A stretch of 64,000 nucleotides of DNA from Theropithecus gelada (GCF_003255815.1 NC_037681.1:80715184-80779183); one strand, 5' to 3'. Shown: positions 45,201 through 60,832, counted from the stretch's first letter. Program-made: numbers and translations. Notes: generated by a model from the sequence alone, not told the origin.

Positions 45201-47889
45201 AAGATGAAGGCTGTAGGTGCCACATACTGGGCTGGATGAGTTACATGAATTATCTCACAGGGAGTTTATCAACATCCAGTGTATACCCTAAGATGTCAAG
45301 TATGAAGCATAGTCACAATTCAAAGGCAGATCTGACAGTTTCCAAAGCCCATAATCTTTATTTAACTGCCTGCACCAAGTCAGAAGAGTTGGCCCATAGT
45401 GAGAGCTTTGCAGAAACAACATAACATTGAGCAGAAACTTCCCATCTTCAGGCCTCGACGTTCTCACAATGAAATCCTTTAGGCTAAGCCTCAAAGTTCT
45501 CCAAGGACCTTACAGCTCTAAAATTCAATGATTATCTGGTCGGTGCAACAACCACAGAAAGAAAATGTACTAAGTATCTGTGAAGCACGGTTCATCTCTA
45601 TGTCTAATTGGATTTCATTGCTATCTGAGTTCTTATCTCCTGGTTCATCCCCTTGTCCACACCCCTACCCCACAATAACAGATGATCTCCAGGGATTTGA
45701 ATACTGCAGAACAATTCAAATTAATGGAATAGATATTGCATGGTAATATACTTCACCATAAAAAAGGTGAGCAACCGGCTTATAGAAGCTTCCAAATCAG
45801 ATGACTTATTTCTCTTCTCACAGCTAATCAACAAGGGCTCAAGGGACAGTTATTTGTCGATCTTTGAGTGTAGGGTGATGTCCTATCTGACCCTTTCAAT
45901 TCAAACATCTACCAAAAGACCTGAGAAGTTATTGCATTTCTGGGACTTTTCTTTGTTTTAAAAAAAAAGTGCAGGAAGATATTCAGCGGAATAAAAGAGA
46001 AGCATCGACGTTTCCATTGGTAATCTGGTCCGTGTATTCCCTGCTACTGAGCATTTTCAGAAGGCCTGACTGTCTGGGTTAATTGTTTAATGCTTTTAGT
46101 TAGAATTAAACTTTGCACCTGCTCTGACAGTGATAAATTAAATGTGCTCCTTTTCCAATACTGTTGCCCTCTTTAAGTAGAGACCAAGAAGTGTATCTCC
46201 CTTCTTCCCCTGCGTTTGAGGAATCTCTGCTACACTGGAGTGTAAACCAGCATAATTTGTCACCAGAGCTAGCGCCAATTAAATTGATTGCGTCGAACTG
46301 AACTCTAGGACCCCTAATGCAAGCACTAAGGGAAAAACGGGCTCTTTTCTGCCCATTCCCCCATGTGGCACTTAGGCATAGCTCAACAGTGGAAGGCTTT
46401 CAAGGTTCAAAAGGGTTTTATTTTCAAAAGAAATGGGCATTGATCAGCTGCATTTAAAGGCAAAGATAATTCCAGAGCTTGAAGGCTGGATTTGTGTTTA
46501 AGGTCTAAATCTCTTTCTTTAACCTTGGGGGGCCAGTATAACATAAAAGCAACAAAGAGATTAAGATTACAAAGGGTTTGCAAGTGTAAATGATGCGGTG
46601 GTATTCTCCAAACATAACACAGTCCCCATTCACAAGCCCAGGCACAGACCAGCATTTGATCTGTTGGTTTTACACCTGTAAAAACAACTTGTGATTATTT
46701 GTCACTCAGCAAACTGTTTTGGGCAAGAGGGGAGAAAAAAAGGAAAGTGGAGGAGGAGTGAACTTGCTCATACCACAGAGCTCAAATGCCTTCCCCCAAA
46801 CCAACTGAAAAGTAAACATGGTAAAGGTCAGCGTGGCAGAGACAATCAGAAAATCCCTGCTCTTTGTCAGCGTAGCACACACCACACAGGAATACGAGAA
46901 GTGGGACACTGTTCCAAACCTCAGTTGTTTCCCTCATTATCCCGGCCCCTGATGCTTGGGTCTGTTATGCCACATCCTTCCAAGGGAGGTTGTAAACAAG
47001 CTGTAAGCTAATTTCAGTCCCTTCTTGTTCCTTTATTTATGGGCTACCAACTATGTGTTCCTCCCTCTTGCCTTTTAGTTCAGTTTCCCACAATCAGTCC
47101 TGTAGAATAGCACCATTTGAATAATCTCACATATAAATCAAGTCTACCAAGCTAGTGACTCAGACTTCACATTAGTTGATTCTATCACCACACATGGTGA
47201 AACCAATGCAAGTGTGCCAATTCTCTCAAGTTCATATTTCCTTCTTCATCTATTCTTTCATAACATGTATCTTCCTCAGCAACATAGATCTTCTCACATT
47301 CACTGTATCCCCTAGTTCTTCTTTTCACAAACTGAAGCCTTCTCAGGGACCCCAATCTTTCATTGCTAAACCAGGTGGCAACAATGGAAGCTTCTACTTT
47401 AGAGAAAGGAGAAAGGAATTGATGGTCATGGAGGTTTCCAAAGCCAGATTACACATCTGAGAACTCTGAGAAGGTTGACAGTTTGGTATGAATACAGGTA
47501 GTTAAGAATTCAGGGCTCCTTTAAACTCATAGTCTTTAAAAGCAAACAAATAAGAGTTCATCATTTATTTAGGAGAGAAGATATGCACCAATCAGAAGGA
47601 AATAGGAAGGGATGATTCAGGTAGCAGTTCCCTATCTCCCTAGCTTCTTGAGCAGTTCAGATCTGGTCCCAAACTTTCATACTCTCCCCAAAAAGCAAAA
47701 GACCTATAAGGTAGTAATTACTTCTAGTAATTACTGAGTATAATTTTTGACAGTCTGATTCTCCTTCCAAGAATTTGCTCATATTTCTTCTAACCCTATT
47801 ATTGTATAATCTCCTCTGATAACTCTCCATTTTTAAAAAGTCCTATCTTGTTACATTTTCAAGAATGCTTTGCTATGCCAGTGATGTAT
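45201..47889. other. Single-copy non-coding stretch, no gene seen
   Basis: No transposon is recognised over about 2.7 kb. The block at 46010-46330 has alternating AT-rich and CpG-bearing words ('gagctagcgccaattaaatt', 'gattgcgtcgaactgaactc') and may be constrained. Overlapping frames elsewhere have no domain. Confidence 0.45.
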
Positions 47890-48530
47890 TAGAGTCTTCT
47901 ATTAGTTTTCTATACTGTGTAATAAATTATGATAAACATTGTGGTTCAAAACAACACCCCTTTGTTATCTCACAGTTTCTGTACAATAGAAGTCTGAGTA
48001 CAGGTTAGCTGAATCCTCTGCTCAGGGTCTCATCAGACTGAAATCAAGTCTTCAGCAGGACTGCAATCTTGTCCAAGCCTCAAGGTCCTCTTTCAAGCTC
48101 ACTAGTTACTGGCAGGATTCACTTATTTCAGTTTCTGGTTTCTTACTGACTGTTGGATTGGCCTCACTCTCAGCTACCAGAGCCACCCCCCTATTCTTGC
48201 TCTGTGCCCTTTTCATAGGCAGTTCACAGTGCTGTTTTCTTCCTGAAAACAACAAGAGAATCTCTCTGACTCCTTTTAAGAGTCTGTCTGTTTAGGTCAA
48301 AGCCACCCAGGGTAATATCCCTTTTGATTAGCTGAAATTCAACTGATTAGGGACCTTAATTACATCTGCAAAACATCTTTGCCTTTGCCATATAGCATAA
48401 CCTAATCATGAGAGTGATACCTTTTATATTCATATTTCCTGCCTACACTCAGGAGAGGCTTAAACACTGCATGTAAATCAGGGGTAAAGAATTTTGGGGC
48501 AATTTTAGAATTGTGCCTATCACAGGCACC
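47890..48530 (-). mobile_element. MLT1-class (ERVL-MaLR) LTR, antisense
   Basis: On the plus strand it starts 'tattagttttctatactgtg' and 'taataaattatg', then 'ggttcaaaacaac', 'ttatctcacagtttctgt', 'tcctctgctcagggtctcat' and 'aattacatctgcaaaacatc', and ends near 'gtgcctatcaca'. This order is the reverse of MLT1-type LTRs. The family name is tentative and no coding part is present. Confidence 0.65.
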
Positions 48531-48711
48531 CTTAAAAAGAGATACCCCAGGCTGGCTGTTGACCAAGCTGTTGCTCCAAACATTGTATTGGAAATGCTAC
48601 ATATCTGGCACTTCTCTCTAGAGATTCTGCTCTGCTAAGATTTTCATTTATGAATTCCCAAATCAGTCACTGGCATGGCAGAGTTTTGTGAATGATAAAG
48701 GCAGCTAAAAG

Positions 48712-48713
<2 letters not shown>

Positions 48714-48762
<49 letters not shown>

Positions 48763-49161
48763 GAAAGAAAGAAAGGAGGGAGGGAGGGAGGGAGGGAGGG
48801 AGGGAAGGAAGGAAGAGAGAAAGAGAGAGAGAAAGAAAGAAAGAAAAAGAAAGAAGGAAGGAAGGAAGGAGAGAGAGAAGGAGGGAGGGAGGAGAGAGAG
48901 AGGGAGGGAGGGAGGGAGGAGGGGGAGAAGGAGGAGGAGAAGAGGAAGAGGAGGAGGAAGAAGATGAAGAAGAGGAGGAGGAAGGAAGGAGGGAAGAAGG
49001 AGGGAAGAGGAGGAGGAGGAGAAGAAGAAGAGGAGGAGGAGGAGGAGAAAGGGAGGAAGGGAGGGAGGGAGGAAGGAAGGAAGGAAGGAAGGAAGGAAGG
49101 AAGGAAGGAAGGAAGGAGAGAAAAAAAGAAAAAAGAAAGGAAGAAAGAAAGAAAGAGAGAG

Positions 49162-49228
<67 letters not shown>

Positions 49229-49230
49229 AA
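48714..49230 (+). repeat. 517-base polypurine tract of mixed GA-type microsatellites
   Basis: Every base from 48714 to 49230 is A or G except one T at 48965. Blocks change along the tract: (GA)n, (GAAA)n, (GGGA)n, (GGAA)n, then (GGA)/(GAA) mixtures, a long (GGAA)n run and a final (GAAA)n run. Long polypurine-polypyrimidine DNA with mirror symmetry can form triplex (H-DNA) and stalls polymerases. The open frames 48692-48967 and 48964-49563 are by-products of composition (Arg, Glu, Lys and Gly only over the tract) and not genes. Confidence 0.98.
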
Positions 49231-49339
49231 ATTAGTTTTCTCTGTTCTAGTTTACTGTGTTTTTATTGGGTTATAAGGGAAAACATGTCTGTTAATGATG
49301 AAAAAGAAATATATCCCTCTGATATGAAGGAATGTTTGT

Positions 49340-49700
49340 CCTTATTACTGCTACCAGATTATCCTTCCCAAAATACCACTTTCAACCAGTCACTCTCCTA
49401 TTCAAAGACTGCCAATGGCATCCCGTATTATACCACATCAAGCCAAATTGCCATATCAATTTTATTTGTCTCAGCCTGGCACTCAAAAGCCTTCTATAGA
49501 CTGATCCCACTACTTATACTTAACAAACCAGATTCCCAAAACTGCTCAACACAATTCCTATAAGCTTTTGCTGTTCCACAAGAAAAAATGCTGATTTCTT
49601 CTGCCATAGTTAGCCTACGTACATGCTTTACGTGCCTTCTTACCTACCCACACCATTCCACTTAATTCTCTTATTGCATTCCCCCATCTACAGTACACTA
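49340..49700 (+). mobile_element. Probable L2 fragment
   Basis: 'ctcctattcaaagactgcca', 'atggcatcccgtattatacc', 'gcctggcactcaaaagcctt' and 'ctatagactgatcccacta' correspond to a well-known part of LINE-2 upstream of its 3' end, at high divergence. Confidence 0.55.
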
Positions 49701-49924
49701 GGAACGGAAGGCAGATTAATTCTCACATGCTCCAGGAAAACTTTGCAAACCAACTTTAACCTCCTAGCTTTCTCCTCCAAATTACTGATTTTACAGTCCA
49801 AATTGAATTTAGCCTCATTGTGTATCTTTTCTAGTTTTTTTGCTCCATATATCTTGTTTCCTAAGATAGTTCTTTGTGCACTCCAGAACAGCGTTTTTGT
49901 TTTTCCAACCATCTCAGTAATATT

Positions 49925-50264
49925 TTACTTTTATTTATTTTTTATTTATACAAAGTTATGGGGTACACATGCAATTTTGTTACATGTATAGATCATATAC
50001 ATATAGTAAGATTTTAAATCAATTTAGCAGGTTGAATGATAATTTGTTAATTGAAATAGTTGAATAGGAAAGGGGAGGGAAGGTCAATACTTTATAGATA
50101 GCAAGGGTGTCTGGTTTTGTGAAAATTTTGGTTTTAATATGTATTTGTGTCAATGTATAAACTAAAACATAAATGTGCGATATTAGTGTGTGGTATTGTA
50201 TAATGACATAAAATATATTGATATTTTGTATTATTGAAAGACAGTTTTTTTGTTGTTCATACAA
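49925..50264 (-). mobile_element. Possible antisense L1 3'-end fragment in AT-rich DNA
   Basis: 'ggggtacacatgcaattttg' followed by 'ttacatgta' after a T-rich stretch resembles the reverse of an L1 3' end at about 49925-50010. The AT-rich DNA up to 50264 is unassigned. Confidence 0.35.
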
Positions 50265-50690
50265 AAGTATTTATTATAGCAAGCAAGAAAGAAAGGATGT
50301 TTAGAAAGAAAAGGATGTAACCTTTTTTAGTCTGTTTACTAACATTCTGATACATTTGTATAATGAAATATTAGTAAATACTATGCAGTTACAACAAAAC
50401 ATAAGCTGAACTAGAAAATTATTGATATTTTGTTAGATGAAAAAAGGAAGCTACAGAACAGTCTATACTATATATTTTCATTTGTGTAAAGAATAAAACA
50501 TGTGCACATGCCTGTACATGCACAGATATTCACCAAATTGCTTATGGTAGTGACCTCTGAGGAGGAGGCAGATTCCAGCAGATTGAGAGAGCAGAGACAA
50601 AGACTGACCTTCATTTTTCTTTGTGTCCTTCTGAGGTGTTTGAATTATTTACAATTAGTGTTACTTTTGCAATTATCATGCCCATTTAAA
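50265..50690 (+). mobile_element. L1M-class 3' remnant
   Basis: 'taatgaaatattagtaaata' with 'ctatgcagttaca', 'aagctacagaacagtctata', 'tttcatttgtgtaaagaata' and 'gtgacctctgaggaggaggc' match the ORF2 end and 3' UTR of old L1 elements. Confidence 0.65.
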
Positions 50691-50699
50691 ACAACTGAG

Positions 50700-50834
50700 G
50701 CTGGGCACAGTGGCTTATGCCTATAATCCTGACACTTTGGGAGACCAAGGCAGGAGGAATGCTTGAGGCCAGGAGTCTGAAACCACCCTGGGCAACATAG
50801 AGAGACCCTCTCTCTACAAAATAAATAAGTAAAT
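50700..50834 (+). mobile_element. Free left Alu monomer (FLAM-like)
   Basis: A single Alu left arm: 'ggctgggcacagtggcttat', 'gcctataatcctgacacttt', 'gaggccaggagtctgaaacc', ending in an A-rich (AAAT)n tail with no second monomer. Flanks aaaacaactga and aaaacacctga look like target-site copies with one difference. It could instead be a truncated AluJ. The pol III box regions are present but diverged. Confidence 0.85.
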
Positions 50835-51289
50835 AAAACACCTGAAACACTGAAGATTTACTCTTAGCTCTCTTCCATAACACTTTTCAAAAATATGCTA
50901 CATCACAATTTTTCAGAATGTCTTGAGCTCAGAACATGTCTATTCTATACTAACAAGCTAATCTTTTAAGTAGCACATAGTAGAATTAAAGCCTGAGTAT
51001 ATTTGTTATTCTAACTGTTTTATCAACATTTTCAGCAATGTGAAAGACAGTGTTTAAAGCACTTGAAGGCCTTGACAAAAAGCATAATAGTCTTGGCCGA
51101 AGTTCATGCAAAAATCAGGCAGGGTCAGAAAGACACCAAAGGTTTCTAAAGGAAATCAGACACCCAGCAGCCCTAAACCAAATAAAGTAAAGTGACTTTG
51201 CCATCATGGAGGCAGATCTTGTGTCCATACAGTCTACCGATACAAGGAATGATAGTAAGTAATACTGACATCATTTTCTCATCTGTAAA
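50835..51289. other. Single-copy non-coding stretch, no gene seen
   Basis: No recognised repeat or exon. Confidence 0.45.
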
Positions 51290-51382
51290 GGGCTTTCACA
51301 TTGTTTATGTCACCAGCATTTCCATAAGGCCAGCCAAGCAGACATTTCTCATGATTCCCATTTTTTAAAGTAAGAAGCTTGT
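51290..51382 (+). mobile_element. MIR SINE, first part (split by AluJ)
   Basis: 'aagggctttcacattgttta' and 'tgattcccattttttaaagt' fit the core of a MIR. The rest follows the Alu at 51686. Confidence 0.6.
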
Positions 51383-51684
51383 GGCTGGGCAGAGTAGCCA
51401 TTCCTGTAATCCCAGTGCTTTGGGAGGCCAAGGTGGGAGAATCACGTGAGCCCAGGAGACTGGGGCCAAACTGGACAACACAGTGAGACCTCATCTCTAC
51501 AAAAAGAAACTTAAAAATTAACCTGGAGTGGTGGCATGCAGCTGTAGTCCTAGATACTCAGAAGGCTGAGGTGAGAGGATCACTTGAGCCCAGGAGTTTG
51601 AGGCTGCAGTGAGCTGTGATTGCAGCATTGCTCTCCAGCCTGTGTGACAGAGTGAGACCCTGTCTCAAAAAATTTTTTTTAAAT
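51383..51684 (+). mobile_element. AluJ SINE, full length
   Basis: Both monomers are present: 'ggctgggcagagtagccatt', 'cctgtaatcccagtgctttg', the middle A-rich linker, the second monomer with 'gatcacttgagcccaggag', and 'ctccagcctgtgtgacagag'. The tail is A/T-rich. Flanks taagaagctt (51371-51380) and taagagtttg (51686-51695) fit a decayed target-site duplication. It inserted into a MIR. Confidence 0.95.
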
Positions 51685-51800
51685 ATAAGAGTTTGAGAAG
51701 TTAGGTGGCTTGTCCAAGGCCATATAGTAGGTAGGTCAATGTTAGAAAATGAACTCAAATCTTCTGACATGTACCCCAAGTTCTTTCCTCTATGCGCTTG
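51685..51800 (+). mobile_element. MIR SINE, second part
   Basis: 'gagaagttaggtggcttgtc', 'caaggccatatagtaggtag' and 'gaactcaaatcttctgacat' continue the MIR of 51290-51382. Confidence 0.75.
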
Positions 51801-51972
51801 GAAAATTATAGACTGATCCATCCAAATCCTCCCCATTTTTTTAAAATTATACTTTAAGTTCTAGGGTACATGTGCACAATGTGCAGGTTTGTTACATATG
51901 TATACATGTGCCATGTTGGTTTGCAGGACCCATTAACTCGTCATTTACATTAGGTATTTCTCCTAATGCTAT

Positions 51973-51996
51973 CCCTCCCCCCATCCCCCCACCCCA
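51973..51996 (-). other. G-rich tract in the L1 3' UTR (possible G-quadruplex)
   Basis: The plus strand shows ccctccccccatcccccc and acccc, so the L1 sense strand has several runs of three to six G. A G-rich tract at this place is a known feature of the L1 3' UTR and can fold as a quadruplex. Confidence 0.75.
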
Positions 51997-52050
51997 CGAC
52001 AGGCCCCAGTGTGTGATGTTCCCCACCCTGTGTCCAAGTGTTCTCATTGT

Positions 52051-55871
<3,821 letters not shown>

Positions 55872-55934
55872 TATGATGTTAGCTGGTTATTTTGCCCATT
55901 AGTTGATGCAGTTTCTTCCTAGCATCAATGGTCT

Positions 55935-56931
55935 TTACAATTTGGCTTGTTTTTGCAGTGGCTGGTACCAGTTATTCCTTTCCATGTTTAGTGCTTCCTT
56001 CAGGAGCTCCTGTAAGGCAGGCCTAGTGGTGACAAAACCCCTCAGCATTTGCTTGTCTGTAAAGGATTTTATTTCTCCTTCACTTATGAAGCATAGTTTG
56101 GCTGGACATGAAATTCCGGATTGAAAATTCTTTTCTTTAAGAATATTAAATATTGGCCCCCACTCTCCTCTGGCTTGTAGAGTTTCTGCCAGAGAGATCC
56201 GCTGTTAGTCTGATGGGCTTCCCTTTGTGGGTAACCCGACCTTTCTCTCTGGCTGCCCTTAACATTTTTTCCTTCATTTCAACCTTGGTGAATCTGACAA
56301 TTATGTGTCTTGGGGTTGCTCTTCTTGAGGAGTATCTTTGTGGTATTCTCTGTATTTCCTGAATTTGAATATTGGCCTGCTTTGCTAGGTTGGGGAAGTT
56401 CTCCTGGATAATATCTTGAACAGTGTATTCCAACTTTCAGGTACACCAATCAAACATAGATTTGGTCTTTTCACATAGTCCCATATTTCTTGGAGGCTTT
56501 TTTCATTTCTTTATACTCTTTTTTCTCTAAACTTCTCTTCTCATTTCATTAATTTGACCTTCAATCACTGATACCCTTTCTTCCACTTGATCAAATAGGC
56601 TACTGAAGCTTGTGCATGCGTCACATAGTTCTCGTGCCATGGTTTTCAGCTCCATCAGGTCATTTAAGGTATTCTCTACACAGTTTATTCTAGTTAGCCA
56701 TTTGTCTGTTTTTTCAAGGTTTTTAGCTTCATTGCGATGGGTTCAAACATCTTCCTTTAGCTCCGAGAAGTTTGTTATTACCGACCTTCTGAAGCCTATT
56801 TCTGTCAACTCGTCAAAGTCATTCTCCGTCCAGCTTTGTTCCATTGCTGGCGAGGAGCTGTGATCCTTTGGAGGAGAAGAGGTGCTCTGGTTTTTAGAAT
56901 TTTCAGCTTTTCTTCTCTGGTTTCTCCCCAT
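55935..56931 (-). pseudogene. L1 ORF1 pseudogene (RNA-binding chaperone)
   Basis: In intact L1, ORF1 encodes a trimeric coiled-coil RNA-binding protein that packages L1 RNA in the cytoplasm. Here the start is at 56931 and the N-terminus (MGRNQRRKAENSKNQ) is open for 62 codons, followed by an in-frame stop at codon 63. A second open piece, 56433-56146, covers the RRM-type domain (DIIQENFPNLAKQANIQIQE; RATPRHIIVRFTK) and then shifts frame near 56190. About 28 bases that L1PA elements normally have are missing close to 56435, and the coiled-coil part (56740-56440) is diverged. The total span of 997 nt is near the usual length of about 1017 nt. The stop at 55937-55935 leaves the normal 63-bp gap to ORF2. 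Non-functional. Confidence 0.95.
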
Positions 56932-57954
56932 CTTTGTGGTTTTATCTACCTTTGGTCTTTGATGATGGTGACCTACAGATGGGGTTTTGGTGTGGATGTC
57001 TTTTTTGTTGATGTTGATACTATTCCTTTCTGTTTGTTAGTTTTCCTTCTAACAGGCAGGTCACTCAGTTGCAGGTCTGTTCGAGTTTGCTGGAGGTCCA
57101 CTCCAGACGCTGTTTGCCTGGGTATCACCAGCAGAGGCTACAGAACAGTATATATTGCTACCTAATCCTTCCTCTGGAAGCTTCATCTCAGAGGGGCACC
57201 TGGCTGTATGAGGTGTCAGTCGGCCCCTACTGGGAGGTGTCTCCCAGTTAGGCTACACAGGGATCATGGAACCACTTGGGGAGGCAGTGTGTCCATTATC
57301 AGACCTCAAACGCCATGCTGGGAGAACCACTGCTCTCCTCAGAGCTTCCAGACAGGGACTTTTAAGTCTACAGAGGTTTCTGCTGCCTTTTGTTCAGCTA
57401 TTCCCTTACCCCAGAGGTGGAGTCTACAAAGGCAGGCAGGCCTTGTTGAATTGCAATAGGCTTCATGCAGTTCGAGCTTCCGGGCAGCTTTGTTTACCTA
57501 TTCAAGCCTCAGCAATGGCAGATGCCCCTCTCCCAGCCAGGCTGCCACCTCGCAGTTCGATCTTGGACTGCTGAGCTAGCAGTGAGCAAGCCTCCGTGGG
57601 TTTGGGACCTGCTGAGCCCGGCACGGGATGTAATCTCCTGGTGTGCCATTTGCTAAGACCATTGGAAAAGCACAGTATTTGGGCAAAAGTGCCCCGATTT
57701 TCCAGGTATAGTCTGTCATGGCTTCCCTTGGCTAGGAAAGGGAAATCCCCTGACCCCTTGTGCTTCCCAGGGGAGGTGATATCCCACCCTGCTTTGGCTC
57801 ACCCTCCATGGGTTGCACCCACTGTCCAACAAGTCCCAGTGAGATTAACCAGGTACCTCAGTTGGAAATGCAGAAATCACCTGTCTTCTGTGTCAATCAT
57901 GTTGGGAGCTGCAGACCAGAGCTGTTCCTATTTGGCCATCTTGGAACCCCCTTC
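56932..57954 (-). promoter_or_regulatory. L1 5' UTR with internal promoter region
   Basis: The 1023-bp 5' UTR is complete. L1 carries its own pol II promoter here. At the very start the YY1-type core (ccaagatggcc on the minus strand, 57934-57944) is intact; in the family YY1 helps set the start of transcription. Many CpG sites have decayed to TpG or CpA. Whether this old promoter still fires is unknown. Frames at 57208-58018 inside it are not genes. Confidence 0.85.
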
Positions 57955-57969
57955 CCAAATCTTTCCCAT

Positions 57970-58150
57970 TGTTAAGGCTCCAAGGCAAACCCTACCTCCT
58001 CCAGAAAGGCCGCTCTGAAAGTCTCCATGATCTAACCCTGGACAACTAGCACCGTCTCACCTGGTTCTTGGGTTCTTCCAGATAAGTAATGCTTTCTCTC
58101 TAGCTCCATTCCTAGTCCCTAAAAGGTGGGGTCCATTACATATTCCTGTT
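57970..58150 (+). mobile_element. L2 fragment next to the L1 insertion
   Basis: 'caaaccctacctcctccaga' followed by 'aaggccgctctgaaagtctc' resembles the L2 region with 'cacctcctccaggaagcc'. It begins right after the L1 target-site copy. Confidence 0.5.
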
Positions 58151-58299
58151 GCTAAATTCTCATTTGTTGCTTAACTGCTTCAGCCTGCCATAGTCAGGTT
58201 AGGCATTTTAGAGAAGTGAATAAACAGTGTGGGACCAGGAATGTGTCAAAGCAATTGGCAAAGCTGAAGTCCAGCACTATGAAACCCCAGCCTTTTATT

Positions 58300-58560
58300 T
58301 CAAACCATCAAGCATTTATAGGATGCCTACACCAGGAAAACACAGTAAAAAGTGATAATAGAGCTTACAGCTTAACAGTGGTGCAGACAGACAGGTAGGC
58401 AATCAACTAAAGTGCCTGGCAGAAAGGAATGAGGGCTAACTCAGGTATGAGATACAGGTTGTGGAGATAGGAAAGGGTGATGAAGAAAGGGTAAGAGAGG
58501 GCTTCACTGTGAAAGTAGCATCTGAGTTGAGCCATGAAAATCAGTGAGGATGTCACCAGC
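58300..58560 (+). repeat. Ancient dispersed repeat, same type as near 4.8-5.3 kb
   Basis: 'tagagcttacagcttaacag', 'gcagacagacaggtaggcaa' and 'gcatctgagttgagccatga' resemble the text at about 4900-5080 ('gaggtgacatttgagccagg'). The family is not resolved. Confidence 0.45.
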
Positions 58561-59789
58561 AAAAGACTTTGAGGCATGTCGTTAGCTCCATTTACATGAC
58601 TCCTTTCAGATTCCCTGGGGCAGCAGGATCAGGAGCAACAGAGATTACAGCAGGAGATTACAGGCAGTCCAGAAGGACCTGCCCTGCTTGGCTTCAAGAC
58701 CTCTGCCAATGTCTAGGCTGGAAAGAGGGCTGAGCAGCCAGAGGTCAGAGGTTTATCCCAGAGGCCTGCTGCCTAGGTCATTCTGGTGGTCAGCTCAAGT
58801 TGCAATGGAAAAGGCCTCGCCCCTGGCTCCCCGGGGGCATGGAAAACCAATTGTAATCAGGTTGCTATTTTCCAGAGTGTAGATTGTATCAACTAGCAGC
58901 CCTAATCTGTGAATGTCTGGAATAGGAATGAGTGGATTAGCATTTCAAACCTTCTTGGATCAGGTCAAAGTCTTGCTGGGGTCAGTGCTCAGAGCCAGGT
59001 TGAATCTGCCCCCAGGAAGGCTTGTATTTTTACATTGTTTGGTCAATGGGAGGGAGGTCTGTCTTCCCTTAACTGACAGTTTGTCTGGTTGCAAGACAAT
59101 TTCACATTTCTCCTGGGGCTCAGGAAACCCTAGAGAGCCAGGGAGAAGAACCTATTCACTGAATTTTGGTCCACATGGACCCCCTTGCAGGGGTAAAGCC
59201 CATGGTGCCAGGAACCTCAGATTCCCCACAAGTCCACTGATCAGTTTTTTGAAGGCAAAGTCTGTTCGATTAAAGATTATTCCACACAAAGTTGCCAAGA
59301 ACCAGCTGGAGGGATTTGCACACCTCACTTCCAACCCAGCAGAGGAATGCTGCATAACAGGATGCAGTCCTATCTTTCTCTTACAACCCAGAAGCCTGTG
59401 CTAAGGGTCTCTTCAGTCATTACCACCTACTCCCTTTGGGCTCTTTATGGCCAAAAGCTTAAGATTTCTGATGTGCTTATGAGTGTAAATTATAACTCCT
59501 TCCCATACCTATCTTCCTCCCTCACCCCACAGAGGGCAGATGAATTATACCCATATGAGAGATGAGAAGACTGAGAGTAGAGACAGATCAAATGTTCTGG
59601 CTCATTCTAGATTCACCTTCTCTAATCAGAGCTCCCATTTCCCAGAGCCAGCGTGCAAGTCACATGAAGATTGGAGTGTGTGCTGCAGGAGAGCACGCGT
59701 TCCCAAGAGACTTGTTGGGAGGACTGTGTATAAATCTTACCAATACAGACTTCCTTCTTAAAAATAACATCTTTTGTTTCTCACTGATA
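58561..59789. other. Single-copy non-coding stretch, no gene seen
   Basis: The frame at 58913-59404 (+, 163 codons) is the longest outside repeats in the window. It starts 'MSGIGMSGLAFQTFLDQVKV' but I recognise no domain, and no promoter, splice or conservation evidence is visible. Confidence 0.5.
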
Positions 59790-60180
59790 TAAAAGTATTA
59801 AATCTCCATTGAAAAAAAAATGGAAAATATAGAAAAGAAGAAAATAAAGATCACTCCACAATTCAATACCCAGCGACAACAATTGTTAACATTTGGTATC
59901 CTTCAAATATTTTTGGTATGCATGAATTTCTTTTCTCCAAACTAAAGTTACACTTCAATATACTTGAGCATTCTGTTGCTTTACACATAACAGTCTCTTG
60001 CATGTCTCTGTGTTGATAACTATTATTCTACTACGGCATTTTAAATAACTGCATGATCATGCACTGCGGGGATGTGCCGTAATTTATCTTACCAATCCCC
60101 ATTTTTGGACATTTGAGTTGCTTCCAAATATTCTCAAATATAGATAAGGCTGTGGTGGAAATACCAGCTATATTAAGGAA
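59790..60180 (-). mobile_element. Ancient L1M-class fragment, antisense
   Basis: 'aagaagaaaataaagatcac', 'caattgttaacatttggtat', 'gtgccgtaatttatcttacc' and 'ggacatttgagttgcttcca' match, in order, the reverse of old L1 3' regions. Confidence 0.55.
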
Positions 60181-60232
60181 GGATGATACAATACGGTAAA
60201 AGCCCCAGGCAGGGCTTCATCTCTATAATTAA

Positions 60233-60529
<297 letters not shown>

Positions 60530-60689
60530 ATTAATCTATTTTTTTATGGAAAGGGTACTCAAATGAGGCTTGGTATCTCCTTCCCTGGATCCTTTTATAA
60601 ACAGGACATATGGTCAGCACATTCTGATGGTACAGGTGGCCTCAGAAAGGGGAACACTAAACTAAGAGTTGGGAATGCCAATTCTATTA

Positions 60690-60832
60690 CCAACTCATAA
60701 TTCACTGTGTGACCTTGAACAAGTCACTTTACCTCTCTGAACACACTTTCCTCATCCATAAAATAAAGGGATTGGGTTAGATGACTTTAGAATTCTTTCC
60801 AGCCCTAACACCATGTTCTACAATATTTTTAG
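60690..60832 (-). mobile_element. MIR-class SINE, reverse orientation
   Basis: 'cactgtgtgaccttgaacaa', 'gtcactttacctctctgaac', 'tttcctcatccataaaataa' and 'agaattctttccagcccta' form the reverse of a MIR-type SINE 3' half. Confidence 0.8.

Noticed and set aside
48692..49563. Long open frames rich in Arg, Glu, Lys and Gly
   Set aside because: They are read from the polypurine microsatellite, which lacks stop codons in some frames by composition; the part after the tract has no domain.
57208..58018. Overlapping open frames of up to 140 codons on the plus strand
   Set aside because: They lie antisense in the L1 5' UTR and run over its border into flanking DNA; not a gene.
58913..59404. 163-codon plus-strand frame, longest outside repeats
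   Set aside because: No recognisable domain, no promoter or splice context, and several similar chance frames occur in the window.
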